Source: Breviolum minutum Mf 1.05b.01 (taxonomy: Eukaryota > Sar > Dinophyceae > Suessiales > Symbiodiniaceae). From it: a stretch of 64,000 nt of DNA. The stretch's first letter is position 1. The number at the start of each line of letters is the position of its first letter. Below, one piece after another: positions 32,805-43,102 of the stretch. The notes below the pieces were generated by a model. It was not told where the DNA came from and ran no database searches. It worked only from the letters and a program-made list of their open reading frames with translations. The translations under genes were made by a program, and so were the position numbers. The stretch is taken from NCBI GenBank assembly GCA_000507305.1, contig DF239416.1, forward strand, positions 62,001-126,000, written 5' to 3'.

Positions 32805-33394
32805 GTAAGTAAGGGATATTCCTCACCCTTAAATGCCCTAACAAAATGTGAAAAAGATGTAGGATTTTTTTTGTTCGGAAAATTCTTAGCCCAGAAATGG
32901 TTGAAGTCGTTGGTTGATTTCAATGATATGTATGAGTACTCCTGGAGTCGAAAGACGTGTGTTTGAATGACCTTTCCGAAATGACTATGACCTTTCCGAA
33001 AAGACTATTGTCTAATAAGGGGTTTACAATCCACAATTCCAGTGGCCTAATCTTTTACTGGTCTTTGACTTACCGGGGGTTAGGATAAGCTGTGACTCTG
33101 TACCCAGAGAGTCCACGCTCTACATGTAGAGTTTGTTGGTTTGTTGATACACCTAACAAAAAAAATTGATGACAAGTTGGTTTCTGGGTGATCCCCCCAC
33201 CCAAAAGATTCCAGTGAATTCCAGTGACCACCACTTGATTTTGTGAGGCTTCAGGATCATGAAGCTTTACATATTGTCCTGTTGCTATCTGTTACTTGTA
33301 AATGTTGCTTGGAAAATAGAGTTTTGGGGGGATGCATCATTTACAAATTTCTTGATGTTCTCATTGTTCCGGCCTTTCAGCTTTTCTTTAGCAG

Positions 33395-33423
33395 GTGGAA
33401 GTCCTTCGCCAACAGCTGGGAAG
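33395..33423 (+). CDS. candidate micro-exon, 29 nt, GC donor
   Basis: TTTAGCAG|G then VEVLRQQLG and two bases, with GCGAGG as donor. The two leftover bases (AG) plus the C at 33699 give Ser and continue a Glu-rich helix. An alternative frame (GSPSPTAGK) fits the GTAAGT donor of the previous exon. Confidence 0.4.
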
Positions 33424-33698
33424 GCGAGGATCTTGAGAGTTGAGATGATCTATAGCCAGATTTTGTTCGGGACTGGGGATGGATCTAGTTAAATGATGTT
33501 GAATGGATTTCCCCCAACAGGTGGTGTGAATGTTATTATAGGTCTCTTGCAAAATTTCAAAAAAATTAACAGAATCACCTCAAAATAACAACGGTGTTAA
33601 TGGTATTTTACTACATGGTTTCTATGGTTGATATATACGTCCTCAATGCGTTGATTAACCCATATCTATAGGCATCACTGGGTGATCCTTCCTTGAAG

Positions 33699-33741
33699 CG
33701 AGGCACGATGCGAAGCGGAACTCGAAGGAAGACAAGGAGGC
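33699..33741 (+). CDS. candidate micro-exon, 43 nt
   Basis: CTTGAAG| then EARCEAELEGRQGG to a GTTGGT donor. The frame is the one required between the exons at 33395 and 34212. Two other frames are open here (RHDAKRNSKEDKEAL; RGTMRSGTRRKTRRR), so the reading depends on phase. Confidence 0.4.
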
Positions 33742-33795
33742 GTTGGTTTGCGAAGCCATGAAACGTGCACTAGGATGGTTGATGTATTTGAATGT

Positions 33796-33907
33796 TATGG
33801 GTGTGTCCAAAAATAGGGGGAAAACCACCAAAACGGATGATTTATATGGAAATCCCTACTAAAATGGATGTTTTGGGGGGGTACCACCATTTTCGGAAAC
33901 ACCCTTA
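33796..33907. repeat. MITE family B, copy 2
   Basis: TATGGGTGTGTCCAAAAATA to TTTTCGGAAACACCCTTA. It begins only about 55 nt after an exon. Confidence 0.8.
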
Positions 33908-34026
33908 TGTTCAACATTGAAGTTTTATATACCCAGAAGACGAAAAAAGGGGGGATTCACGACATGGGACAATGAAAACACATTTGTGAAGATCCAACGA
34001 CAAATGGGTTTCTTGAATGATGATCC

Positions 34027-34161
34027 TACCCTTGGAAGTCCAAGAGTTTTTTGTCCCCTGGAATCATTGATGAAATAAATCCCTACCTCCATACCTAAAC
34101 AAGAGTCTTTACTGAAATACCATTCTAAATTATTCTAAAAACAGTCCTTGGACTTCCAGGG
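34027..34161. repeat. family M inverted repeat, copy 2
   Basis: TACCCTTGGAAGTCCAAG to CTTGGACTTCCAGGG. The interior CCCTGGAATCATTGATGAAA is shared with copy 3. It ends about 50 nt before the exon at 34212. Confidence 0.75.
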
Positions 34162-34211
34162 CCAAAGCTTTCCCAGTAATTATCCTTGTCCCAAAATGTT
34201 TTTTTCGCCAG

Positions 34212-34274
34212 GCCAAGGCCTTGGATGAAATGCGTCAGCAGGGAACTCAGCAACGGAAACCAGCTCGGAGACCG
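34212..34274 (+). CDS. candidate coding exon, Gln/Arg-rich
   Basis: TTTTTCGCCAG|G then AKALDEMRQQGTQQRKPARR and P, then donor GTGAAG. Exactly 21 codons, phase 0 at both ends, one frame clearly favoured. A helix followed by a basic Pro-containing tail. Confidence 0.6.
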
Positions 34275-34340
34275 GTGAAGTTGGTCAAATGCAAACGCTT
34301 GCGATTTTAGGGATTGATGATATTTTGACAACCCAATTTC

Positions 34341-34412
34341 CAGGTGGTGGGTTCCAATATGTTTGGAATGTTCACCCCTACCTGACCTGGCAAAGGAACC
34401 CAACCACAAATT
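34341..34412. repeat. MITE family C, copy 6, fragment
   Basis: CCAGGTGGTGGGTTCCAATA and TGTTCACCCCTACCTGACCTG correspond to the left half of the family. The right half is lost. Confidence 0.45.
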
Positions 34413-34999
34413 CTGGTTTTGTGAAGTCAGAGCATTGTATGGGTCCCATGGCATCCATGCAACTGGTAAATTTACCTACATTTTTCCCTACATTTGCCAT
34501 TATTGAATTAACTAAATGAAGCTAAATGTACCATACATGGATGGTATGGGTTGTATAATTTGCTTTTTGGATCCATGGATCTTTATGGGATTTTATGATC
34601 TCAACTTTGGTCACCCGACTCTGGTGACCGGGGGTAACATGTGGCCGGAAGAGAAGAGCGTAGTTTGTTTGGTTTGAAAGGCGTATAGAACCGTTTTTTT
34701 AATGATAAGATTGGCATTAAAACAAGGTGGTTTTTGTTGTTTCGGGATATTTTGAAAATCCTGACATTTACATACAAATTTACATGATTTACACCATTCA
34801 TGCTCTTCACCCAAAAACACGTTGCCAGGTTTGGGTTCTAGATAATTGTCATTGCTCAGACGTGGAAAATGCTGGATTTTCAGCTGCGAAGCGCGCATGT
34901 GGCATTCAGAATTCCCGGTCTCAAAGGGTTGTATGCAGCAAGAAGAGTTGGAATTGCAGAGTTGATTTTACATCTTCGTTGAAATCACGCACTTCACAA

Positions 35000-35116
35000 G
35001 CTAGGCGCTAGCATGGCGCTAGCGAAACTACATATGATAGTACTTTAATTTCAGCCAAAAAGGTGACAATGCAGTCGGAATTTTGCGCTAGCACCACGCG
35101 CTAGCTTCGCGCTAGC
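35000..35116. repeat. cluster of GCGCTAGC motifs
   Basis: GCGCTAGC-type octamers occur at about 35006, 35017, 35087, 35099 and 35110, partly as inverted pairs (AGGCGCTAGCATGGCGCTAG and TTGCGCTAGCACCACGCGCT). They flank a segment resembling the end of an intron. Function unknown. Confidence 0.6.
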
Positions 35117-35118
35117 AG

Positions 35119-35344
35119 AAATTGAATCTGGAGCCCTTGGAGAGCCACCTGCCCACATGGCCCACCTTCAAAGATAAACGCCGGCCACCTCAGGCGCAAC
35201 CTCCAAGCGTCAAGAAACCCGACAGAATCTGACAAGGGCCAACTAATTTGCCGACTTTCTACTAAGGCGACACCGAGAGTTCTCAAGGCGAAATTCGGGG
35301 TGCAGCTTTGGTCAGATGGTGCCAAATCCCTGTCATCAAGATAG
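35119..35344 (+). CDS. G+C-rich coding-like block, frame and strand unresolved
   Basis: This block lacks stops in several frames. On + after CTAGCAG| phase 0 reads KLNLEPLESHLPTWPTFKDK; another + frame is open for 72 codons (35126-35344) with STKATPRVLKAKFGVQLWSD. The minus strand is open too and contains GYLDDRDLAPSD, faintly like a reverse-transcriptase YxDD region. It is coding-like but I cannot decide the frame. Confidence 0.4.
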
Positions 35345-36089
35345 CCGTAGGTTGCATAAGATGTTTTTTGAAAAATCATGATGACCTTGAGCAGAGGTGA
35401 AAAACCCTGGTTGGATGGTAATTTTTTGGTTTCAAGGGGGAAGTGCCAAACTAGCATTGTTTCGTATTATTGCGAAAGCCGGTGGTTGCACCAATTGATA
35501 TCCAGAGTTTCATATTTTCATGTATACAAGGGTGTAGGCTGGTGCTCGGGAAATGTTTGCACCATAAACGGTAGGGACCATTTTGCATTAGACATCCTAA
35601 TCATCCATTTTCAAAAAGGAAACCATAGGAACCACCCAGTCAAACAAGTTGGATTTTAGGATTTTTTGGAGGTCTCAAAGTACCTGACAAAATACCTGGA
35701 ATTGAAGGATGTGAAGCCCTCGGGCCCGGACATATTTTCCTGCACATTTTTACCGCGTTCCAGCGTACTATGCCTGAAGCTGGATCATATGATATACTTT
35801 CCGGTAGACTAATAGAAAATTGAAGGTTTATCTGTATTCGTGGTGAAAATGTAGGTGTGACGTGTGCCATTGCCATATTACTTTTCTAGAAGGTTCGGGT
35901 GGGAAGGTACTGAGATTGATGGTTCAAACATCCAACGAGCAGCAGTTGATATAGAGCATCTCCCATTTTTTCCGAGGGTTTCATGCATATCAACCCGTCA
36001 TATCGCCGGATCTCTGAACCATCAAGAGTATTACATGCTGGTACACGATGCCCAGAATGGACCCAAGGGTGGCATGTCAAACATCGCAG

Positions 36090-36130
36090 GTGGATCATTT
36101 CTTGCTGTGCTGAAGCTCTCGGCGAGGCTT
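36090..36130 (+). CDS. candidate micro-exon, 41 nt
   Basis: AACATCGCAG|G, then (phase 2) GSFLAVLKLSARL, then donor GTGTGG. Another frame reads on to TGA (AEALGEACVGGTRNLTDL). Hydrophobic helix. Confidence 0.35.
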
Positions 36131-36218
36131 GTGTGGGAGGAACGAGGAACCTGACAGATCTGTGAGTGACGGAGAAACATGAGATTTCAGTAGTTTTTTG
36201 GGGGAGCATCGGGGAATG

Positions 36219-36330
36219 ATACTGTTGATGGACAAAATCCTGCACCACCAAGGATGATGATTATTAATTATCCCAGTATTTATAGGGTTTTAACCATCCA
36301 GGTGGTGCAGGATTTTTCCATCAACAGTAT
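36219..36330. repeat. MITE family A, copy 3
   Basis: ATACTGTTGATGGACAAAAT to ATTTTTCCATCAACAGTAT. The symmetry extends to TGATACTG/CAGTATCA. GGTGGTGCAGGAT near the right mirrors the CACCACC at the left. Confidence 0.85.
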
Positions 36331-36998
36331 CACCAAAAAGTTCAATTGGTGACATTTTGGCGATCCATTTTAGCAACTCCTTCTGGACGAATCTTGACAA
36401 ATCTTTAGAATCGTCCCTGCAAAACCCCTAGACCCTTGAATTTTTGTGTGATTTTTTCAATGTAATCGCTAAAAGTGCTCAAGCTTTAGTCCCGAAAACC
36501 TATAAGTTAGTAATTTTTGTGCCTAGGAAGAATATCCAAAAATATCACCAAAACTTTCAATGGGTGACACATTGAATGCAATTCATGTGTCATCAACTTC
36601 TTCCATGGCATTTTCTTCAGGAAGAGTTGAATGACAAAGGAGAGGGCCATGCTTCGCATTGTTGTTGGACAACTTCAAAGTGACGTTTGACACTTAAGAA
36701 CCCAGATTGGAAACCCACAAACTAAATGCGTATACGTTGTTTTGTTTGTTTAAGGTGATATTTTTTCCCATCACCAAACAAGCAAATACAAGCGTGGGTA
36801 GCATGGGTAAGTGTTGGGACCTAAACTATTTTTCACGAAACATGTTTTTTTTCCAAAGAAATTGTCAATCATCAACTGAAAAATCCGGGTTGAAGACAAG
36901 ATTGCAAAACCAAGTGACACCCCCCAAGTCATGAAGGTTTGGTAGACATTATTGACCTGAAAAGGTGCGTATCGAATTTGAAGCCATGAGGGGGGGAT

Positions 36999-37110
36999 CC
37001 AACTCAGGTCCCATTTAATAAGTGGTTCATAACCATGGTGATCGGTTTCGTCCCCTAAGGATAGGATGGTGGGACCCCTTCCAAATGCCTAACTTCATGG
37101 CTTCTAAATG
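36999..37110. repeat. family D element, partial
   Basis: AACCATGGTGATCGGTTTCG then CCCCTAAGGATAGG and CCTTCCAAATGCC are the family core in inverse orientation to 18187-18448. It ends about 20 nt before an exon. Confidence 0.65.
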
Positions 37111-37129
37111 CCCCAAATCTCCATCCCAG

Positions 37130-37159
37130 GAAGTTCCAGAAGTGCTGGAGGTGCTTTCG
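37130..37159 (+). CDS. candidate micro-exon, 30 nt
   Basis: CCATCCCAG|G, then EVPEVLEVLS, then consensus donor GTGAGT. Exactly ten codons, phase 0 at both ends, with strong signals on both sides despite the small size. Confidence 0.5.
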
Positions 37160-37416
37160 GTGAGTTGAAGGGTGGGAAATGATTGGAGATACAGTTGTGA
37201 AATATCACTTGTTTAAATGGAAATGATTGATTGATAGATATAGATTTACAAAAGACAGCAGGTGCCTAGGAGTTAAAGAACCCGGTGGCTGTAGCCAAGA
37301 GACGTCTTTTTTTTCGCGGCTCTTTTCGCATGTTTTTTTGGTTGATGGAGTCAACTATTCGGAGTGTTTGGCGAAGCGTCAAAGCTGTGTTTGTATGTTG
37401 ATATTTATATATATAT

Positions 37417-37490
37417 ACACCCTGGAAGTCAAGCCGACCATAAAAAAGATAGTCTACCCTGGAATTGTTGATGAAATAAATCCGTACCAG
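37417..37490. repeat. family M, copy 3, truncated
   Basis: ACACCCTGGAAGTCAAGCCG and CCTGGAATTGTTGATGAAAT match the left half of family M. The right arm is missing and a family A copy follows. Confidence 0.6.
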
Positions 37491-37520
37491 GTACTCATGC
37501 TTGTGATGGTGAAGATACTG

Positions 37521-37630
37521 ATACTGTTGACGGAAGAAATCCAGCTAACCAGTTGATAGGTAGCGTGTCACATTACTTACCGGGCTTACACATCCCAAGT
37601 GATTAGCCGGAGTTCTTCCATCAACATTAT
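37521..37630. repeat. MITE family A, copy 4
   Basis: TACTGTTGACGGAAGAAATC to GTTCTTCCATCAACATTA. The right end has one change in the CAG|TA terminus. Confidence 0.75.
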
Positions 37631-38114
37631 TGTTGTTGATGCTGCTGATGTTCTTGGTTTGTGAAGAACTAAAGAAAGTCTTTGGCATCTTACAATCCAA
37701 AGGCTCGAAGAAAAAAACAACTATGACAGACTCCTGACTCCCAAACTCCTCGTAGCGTTTTTGGGTCGTGTTTTAAAGATGTTTGGTTGGGAGTGCTTTG
37801 GGGAGACTCCCAATTCAATCCACCTTGCAAAATACTCAAAAAAAAACAACCAGCCCCCCTTGAAAGTGGAAGGTGCTTAGGAAGATCTCTGTGGTTTCCA
37901 TCATTTTCCATAGATATGCTAAGTTAGCTTCCTTAGAGTGCACCAGAAACTTCGACATAGTTGGTCCACACCTTTTTGGTCACGCATCTCAGTTATGAAT
38001 AGATCAAATTGATTTCAATTGAAAGCTTGGATTTTTTAATGAATATCCGGATATTTTTTCATAACTAAACTCGCAGCAACATCTCGGCTTTCCAACCAGA
38101 CTCCTTTCTGACAG

Positions 38115-38163
38115 GACTCCGTGGACCGAATTCGGGACTTGTTGTCCAAGCTGATTCAAAGAG
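38115..38163 (+). CDS. candidate coding exon, 49 nt
   Basis: TTTCTGACAG|G then DSVDRIRDLLSKLIQR and one base before donor GTCAGG. The heptad-like I/L spacing suggests an amphipathic helix. It does not match the phase of the next called exon (39421), so an exon may be missed in between. Confidence 0.55.
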
Positions 38164-38258
38164 GTCAGGGGAAATCACGAATGGTTCATGGAGAAAGGTT
38201 TGCATTGAAACAAAAAAAACGTGGGATCTTTAGGTTTGACTATACTTATTATGAATCA

Positions 38259-38363
38259 TACTGTTGATGGAAGAAATCCTGCACCAGTTGGGATCTATAA
38301 AACCCCGTAAATAATGGGATAATCGTCATCCTTGGTGGTGCAGGATTTGGTCCATCAACAGTA
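38259..38363. repeat. MITE family A, copy 5
   Basis: TACTGTTGATGGAAGAAATC to TTTGGTCCATCAACAGTA. It begins about 95 nt after an exon. Confidence 0.85.
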
Positions 38364-39420
38364 TGAAGGTTTTTTTTGTTGACAGTTTTGTTGTTCTACC
38401 CGAATACAAACACAACACGAAAACAGTTGAACACCTCAACGGATACAAGCGAAAAAGTCTCTTAGAAGCGGGAAAAGTATGTTGGTTGATTTTTTAAGGT
38501 AGGTGTCAGATCGTCGGATACCCTTTTTACCTCCCCAACAAAAACAGAACAAGTTGTTTACCGATGTATTCGATGTGCCACAAATATCCTGTTTTTGTCC
38601 GTCTTCTGCAAAACCTCCGTTTCGCGTTTCTCCGAAAATTGCAAGGTTTCTGCCTCCAATGTGGTTTGCATTTTGCTGGAATTTTCCCCCTGGGGAAGGA
38701 TGTCTGCCAAGCAAAAAAAAGGTTGATTGAATTTCCAATCCCCAGTAAGTCCCCAAGCAGAAGACTGACTGATGTTGAATGAACGCCAAAGTGTGGCTAA
38801 GCAATGGAAAGGATAATAATTCTACTGGATTGCTCAGTGTTTTCAATCATCCTAATTGCAAGATTTCTTGCCCAACGTTAGGAATCATGATCGTGGAGTA
38901 CATAAATCCCTAGTGTTGGATGAAGGACCATGTTTGGATAAATTCCACGTCCCAGTAATGAAGATATGCGAACCCAATCTGGTCATAAAGAAGCATGGGA
39001 ATGTGATGCGTGTCCGGATGATCCCTACATATACTGAACCCTAATTTGTGGTGATCCTAATTGGGACAATATGTAAGCTATTAGATAGGGGAGTATAGGA
39101 GGGATTCTGGCACGAAAGAAACCCTCGGATACTTTTCATTGCATCCTGGTTGTTTAATAGGGAATCCTTATCAATGGTTTACCTATAGTAATCCCCACAC
39201 AACTGGGTAGGAATTCATCCCCTACTTAGAGGATCATCCCAGTTAGTAAGTGTACAGTCAGTAAAACCTATTTACAGAGGCGGCATTTAGGCCATTTAGG
39301 ATTTCTTTAAAACCCTATTACACCATAAACAACCTTTCGGAGCCCTTCTTTCATTGCTCATGTAAAACAACCTCTCATTGTGGTAACCTCGGCGCCATTG
39401 GATTCATTGAAAGTCAACAG

Positions 39421-39475
39421 GTCAAAGAGCTGATCATGGACGTGCTGAGGCAAGAGTTTTTCCCCATAGGGAAAG
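39421..39475 (+). CDS. candidate coding exon, 55 nt
   Basis: AAAGTCAACAG|G then VKELIMDVLRQEFFPIGK and one base, then donor GTAATA. It joins 40132 in phase (G+GT = Gly). Amphipathic helix with an aromatic end. The frame is also open upstream (IGFIESQQ). Confidence 0.6.
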
Positions 39476-39906
39476 GTAATAGGTAGGATTGGAGTATCCC
39501 TTAATATACCTTATATATGTCAGAGAATTCCAAGTTTGGTGAAATATGATATAGTTAGTTCAATCCATAATATTAATGTTTGTATATATAGCTCTATTTT
39601 GTTGAAATAGGCCAAACTGGTGGGTTTCTTTGCGGTTTGTTTTTTCGACAAAAAGATCAGGGGATCATTTGGAAAGAAATTGACTCAAAGAAACGTTCAA
39701 AAAGAAAACAAATGTTCGGAAGCGTTGATTCAAGTATTCAGAGTGTTGGTCTTGCCTTTGTTTGTGTGCCAAAAAATTCGTTTGGGAAGCATGTTAATCG
39801 ATATGTCATATACATGTATTATCATATATTGGGGTGATGTCCCTCAATACACTTGCGGAAGCTGTGAGACGGTTAAGCATGGGACTACTGATCGACTAAC
39901 TACCTC

Positions 39907-39990
39907 TGAGGGTCTGAAATTTGAGTCCAAAAAACACCAAAAAACAGACCTGTTTGGGTTGAAACTTGACACCCCAAACGGAGGGTCTAG
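39907..39990. repeat. family G short repeat, copy 3
   Basis: GAGGGTCTGAAATTTGAGTC to GGGTTGAAACTTGACACCCC, again followed by GGAGGGTCTAGG. Confidence 0.65.
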
Positions 39991-40131
39991 GTCTATTTGT
40001 GTTTTACATATATCATGATGTACACTTATACTCCCTTCAATGTTAACATGTTTTCCATTGTATCATGTCCTTTTGCACAAGGCATCAACGGAAAAGGCAT
40101 CCTTTTTTGTACCATGCAAATCACCCCTGAG

Positions 40132-40188
40132 GTCAAGACCGAGAGGCACAACCTGGGAAGACGCCAGGGGGCATGGAGAAGTTTGCAA
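40132..40188 (+). CDS. candidate coding exon, 57 nt
   Basis: ACCCCTGAG|G and donor GTCCCT at 40189. In the phase required by both neighbours it reads QDREAQPGKTPGGMEKFA. Phase 0 (VKTERHNLGRRQGAWRSLQ) is also open and looks protein-like, but would put a stop in the next exon. Confidence 0.5.
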
Positions 40189-40326
40189 GTCCCTGAAATT
40201 GTTTTTGTTTCACCATATGTTGCCATTCTTGCGAAGCTTGTGATCATCACAGATGGAAATTGCAGGAAGCACATGAATGATGCTTCAGTTAGAGTATATA
40301 CATAACCTGAGTCACTCACTACGCAG

Positions 40327-40385
40327 CCTGGCAAACTTCAATGAACAGGGATTTATCTTCAGAACTTTTGGAAAGGCTGCTGTTT
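40327..40385 (+). CDS. candidate coding exon with consensus donor
   Basis: ACTACGCAG|CC then WQTSMNRDLSSELLERLLF and GTAAGT. In phase with 40132 (A+CC = Thr) and with the next exon at 42233. A second acceptor-like TTTCAG|G at 40401 opens GEIVPVIINLQFVNLKSLNR to 40488 and may be an alternative exon. Confidence 0.55.
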
Positions 40386-40709
40386 GTAAGTTCCCTTTCA
40401 GGGTGAAATCGTCCCAGTCATTATCAACTTGCAATTCGTAAATTTGAAATCTCTAAACCGCAAGCCTGTCGAAGCGCAAATCGCAGGGTAGAGGAATCAT
40501 TGATGTTGACCCAAATCCGTGGTGTCCCAAAACCACCAGAACTGATTTGGGCAAACTGTAAACAGGTTGGTTTGTAATTGCACTTCACCCAGAAACGATG
40601 AAGTTCAGTAGAAAGCACTATTGACTTTAGACCTCCAACAACTTTGAGACCGTCAATTTTGTTGTTCCACACTCAAAATATTCAGCAGTGAATTGGTTTT
40701 TCTGGTTGG

Positions 40710-40810
40710 TACTGTTGATGGAAGAAATTCCAAACAACCACCTGGGATGTATAAAAACCTGTAAATTATGTGATATTTGCCGGTTGGCTGGATTTCTTCC
40801 ATCAACCGTA
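40710..40810. repeat. MITE family A, copy 6
   Basis: TACTGTTGATGGAAGAAATT to ATTTCTTCCATCAACCGTA. Confidence 0.85.
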
Positions 40811-41143
40811 TTCCCCTTTTCAAGGCGAAAATATTCCCTGAATTTCCCAGAGTTGTAGTGGTCTCCCCATCAAAGGATCGATGGCAACCATCACGGTTAG
40901 TCTGTTTTAGTGGACAAATTTGGGACATCAAGGGGTCGAAGTTCAGCAGGGCGATTTGTACGCAGAATTTCCCCAGGTGTTTGATATTCTCATGACAAGG
41001 AATTCCGGATTTTTCACCAGTTGAAGTATAGATAGAAGCCTCTCATAAAACATGAGATATGTGTATTATACGCATATACATGTTCCATTATTTTCCTACT
41101 ATCAGCTGGTTGGCCGGTTTCTCTGTTAACCCATGCCATTTAA

Positions 41144-41270
41144 CGTCGTGCCCAAAAAGCCCGCGCCGCGCCGTTGCAGATCGGGAAGCGATCTGCAGAC
41201 AGAATGGCGAAGTCGAGCCTGGGGCCCTCTCAGGGGTGGCTGACTTGGCGTTTTCCTCTCGTATTCCCCA
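41144..41270 (+). CDS. G+C-rich coding-like island, frame unresolved
   Basis: Two + frames are open: RAQKARAAPLQIGKRSADRM and SPRRAVADREAICRQNGEVE. No clear acceptor or donor can be fixed, and the island ends at the family A copy that follows. It could be an exon truncated by the insertion or one with non-canonical sites. Confidence 0.35.
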
Positions 41271-41406
41271 TACTGTTGATGGTTCAGAAATCCAGCGTTT
41301 ACCGGTTGAGGGAAAGGTAGTTTAACCATGTTTAACCCATTATCTATAGGGTGAACTATACATCCAACAGGTGGTTGGGAATGGGATTTCTGAAGCATCA
41401 ACAGTA
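41271..41406. repeat. MITE family A, copy 7, long subtype
   Basis: TACTGTTGATGGTTCAGAAA to TTTCTGAAGCATCAACAGTA. The interior TAGTTTAACCATGTTTAACC is shared, inverted, with copy 8 at 42557. Confidence 0.85.
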
Positions 41407-41411
41407 GCTTT

Positions 41412-41519
41412 TGGTGATGTTTGCCGGATTTTTTCACCATGGGATTCATCCGCCATGAAAAAACCCACCATTTTGGGCATATCTGTTATTTTTGTCCACA
41501 CACTGAAGAGTCGCAAATC
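41412..41519. repeat. family H element, fragment
   Basis: GAAAAAACCCACCATTTTGG and CACTGAAGAGTCGCAAATCC match the right half of the copy at 45968-46085. Confidence 0.5.
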
Positions 41520-41792
41520 CAAGTTAAAGACCTCAGTTTCCCAAACACCTCCCCAAAAGCTCGCTGGACCTGTTACTAGTAATGTAAACCATTGCAAACC
41601 CTTTTGAGTATTGTGAAAATTGTTCTGATTAAAAACAAAGGGATCCACGAGGTTGTTAGATTTTGAGCTTGAGACCTTGAAAAAGGTTTCAGGAAGGTAC
41701 CAGCCATACCTGCAATAAGTTGGGTTTACCAAAGCTTGGTGTTTCACCGGAAGTTTCATGTTGATTCATCCAGGTTTTTTTGCAGTACGGAA

Positions 41793-42211
41793 GGCCACCA
41801 GAGTGCAGTTTTCAAAGCTAATTTCATGCAGTTTTCAAAACTAATTTGATATTATCTAATGTAATATTTGTTCAATGTCTTGTTTCTTTCCCGGTGGAAG
41901 CCCTTTGATGGGACAAAAGGTCATAAACACCCAGAATACAAGAGAATTAAGAATTTAAANNNNNNNNNNNNNNNAGAAGAATCACTTTTCAACAATCATT
42001 TGAAAAGATGAAAGCTTGTACAAAGAAGGGTGCTTGTGGAAAGGTTACTATATAATGAAAGCTAATTGATTCAAATGAAACAAGTTTACTTCAGGGAACA
42101 ACGCATTAAAATATATAGTCAAATTTCATGTCTTTATATGATGATGAAAACTTGTGATAACTTGTGATATTTCAATTTCATAAATCAATAAAAAACTGCA
42201 CTCTGGTGGCC
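41793..42211. mobile_element. DNA-transposon-like element with 20-bp terminal inverted repeats (contains gap)
   Basis: GGCCACCAGAGTGCAGTTTT at the left is exactly mirrored by AAAACTGCACTCTGGTGGCC at the right. The interior is A+T-rich, non-coding and includes the assembly gap at 41960-41974, so it is probably a non-autonomous element about 420 bp long. No target duplication is obvious. Both sides end next to a TTTTTTTGCAG acceptor-like sequence. Confidence 0.75.
41960..41974. other. assembly gap
   Basis: Fifteen N; the true length is unknown. Confidence 1.
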
Positions 42212-42232
42212 TCCCAGCCTCTTTTTTTGCAG

Positions 42233-42262
42233 GTGGCATACAGGAGCTTTTTGGATGGAAAT
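42233..42262 (+). CDS. candidate micro-exon, 30 nt
   Basis: CTTTTTTTGCAG|G, then VAYRSFLDGN, then donor GTATCA. Exactly ten codons, phase 0, linking 40327-40385 to 42777-42836. The acceptor lies 22 nt downstream of the transposon-like element. Confidence 0.45.
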
Positions 42263-42314
42263 GTATCATCACGTTTTGATTGAAGTATCTTTCAGGGTAG
42301 CTCATAGTTTTGAT

Positions 42315-42428
42315 AGCTGGTGATTTGAAACATGTTGCTTAACAAATCCAATATATATACTTTGGGAGATGATCATCCAATTTGGCTATGCAATATGTTT
42401 GTCTAACTGGGTGTTTTTTCAACCACCA
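42315..42428. repeat. MITE family C, copy 7, strongly diverged
   Basis: AGCTGGTGATTTGAAACATG, GATCATCCAATTTGGCTA and TTTTCAACCACCACCC recall the family. Confidence 0.4.
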
Positions 42429-42556
42429 CCCTTGTTCAAAACATATTGTTTGGGTCAGTTGTAAATTGAAGGTGAATAGGATGTTAATAGGAATCCCCTA
42501 CTAGAAATGTAGAAATCATGGTGGTGACCATTCCCGGGAAGAAGGACAATCCAACA

Positions 42557-42662
42557 TACTGTTGATGGTTCAGAAATCCCAAACGACCACCTGTTGGATG
42601 TATAGTTCACCCTGCAAATAATGGGTTAAACATGGTTAAACTACCTTTCCCTCAACTGGTGA
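42557..42662. repeat. MITE family A, copy 8, right end lost
   Basis: TACTGTTGATGGTTCAGAAA starts it. The interior equals the reverse complement of copy 7, but the right terminal arm is absent. Confidence 0.75.
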
Positions 42663-42776
42663 CACCTAAATATAGCTTAATGGGTTTTGCACCAGGGCTG
42701 TACCACCTACCCACCTACACGACAGACTACAAGACGTTTTCTGCGTTCCACGACCATCTGCGGCCGAATTTGTCAG

Positions 42777-42836
42777 GTCCGTGTGGCCGAACAAGCACAG
42801 AAGAAGATGCAGAAATTGATACAGGAGGAAGCTGAG
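42777..42836 (+). CDS. candidate coding exon, coiled coil
   Basis: TTTGTCAG|G then VRVAEQAQKKMQKLIQEEAE and donor GTGCAG. Exactly 20 codons, phase 0. A clear heptad-like helix. The same frame continues to 42911 if the donor is skipped. Confidence 0.6.
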
Positions 42837-43102
42837 GTGCAGCAAGACCACGACTTGCTCTGGACAATCAACTTGGGGACGAAACTAAAAAAAAAGGGAA
42901 CCTTAAAATGAACTTTGGGAAAGGGCTGGCGCATACTTGTTTACATCTTGTTTACTTTTTGATGTTCTTGAATGACTTTATTGATGTTGGAAAAAAATCA
43001 TGTGAATGTTAAAACACCTAAAAGTTACATCACTAGAATGGAACTTGAAAAAATATGCAGCATTTTGTTGCATATGTTTGATGTGATTCTGCACATGTTT
43101 TA

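Noticed and set aside
35101-35457. Minus frame with GYLDDRDLA as a reverse-transcriptase active site
   Set aside because: Only one weak motif; no other reverse-transcriptase motifs are found in order, and + frames over the same bases are equally open.
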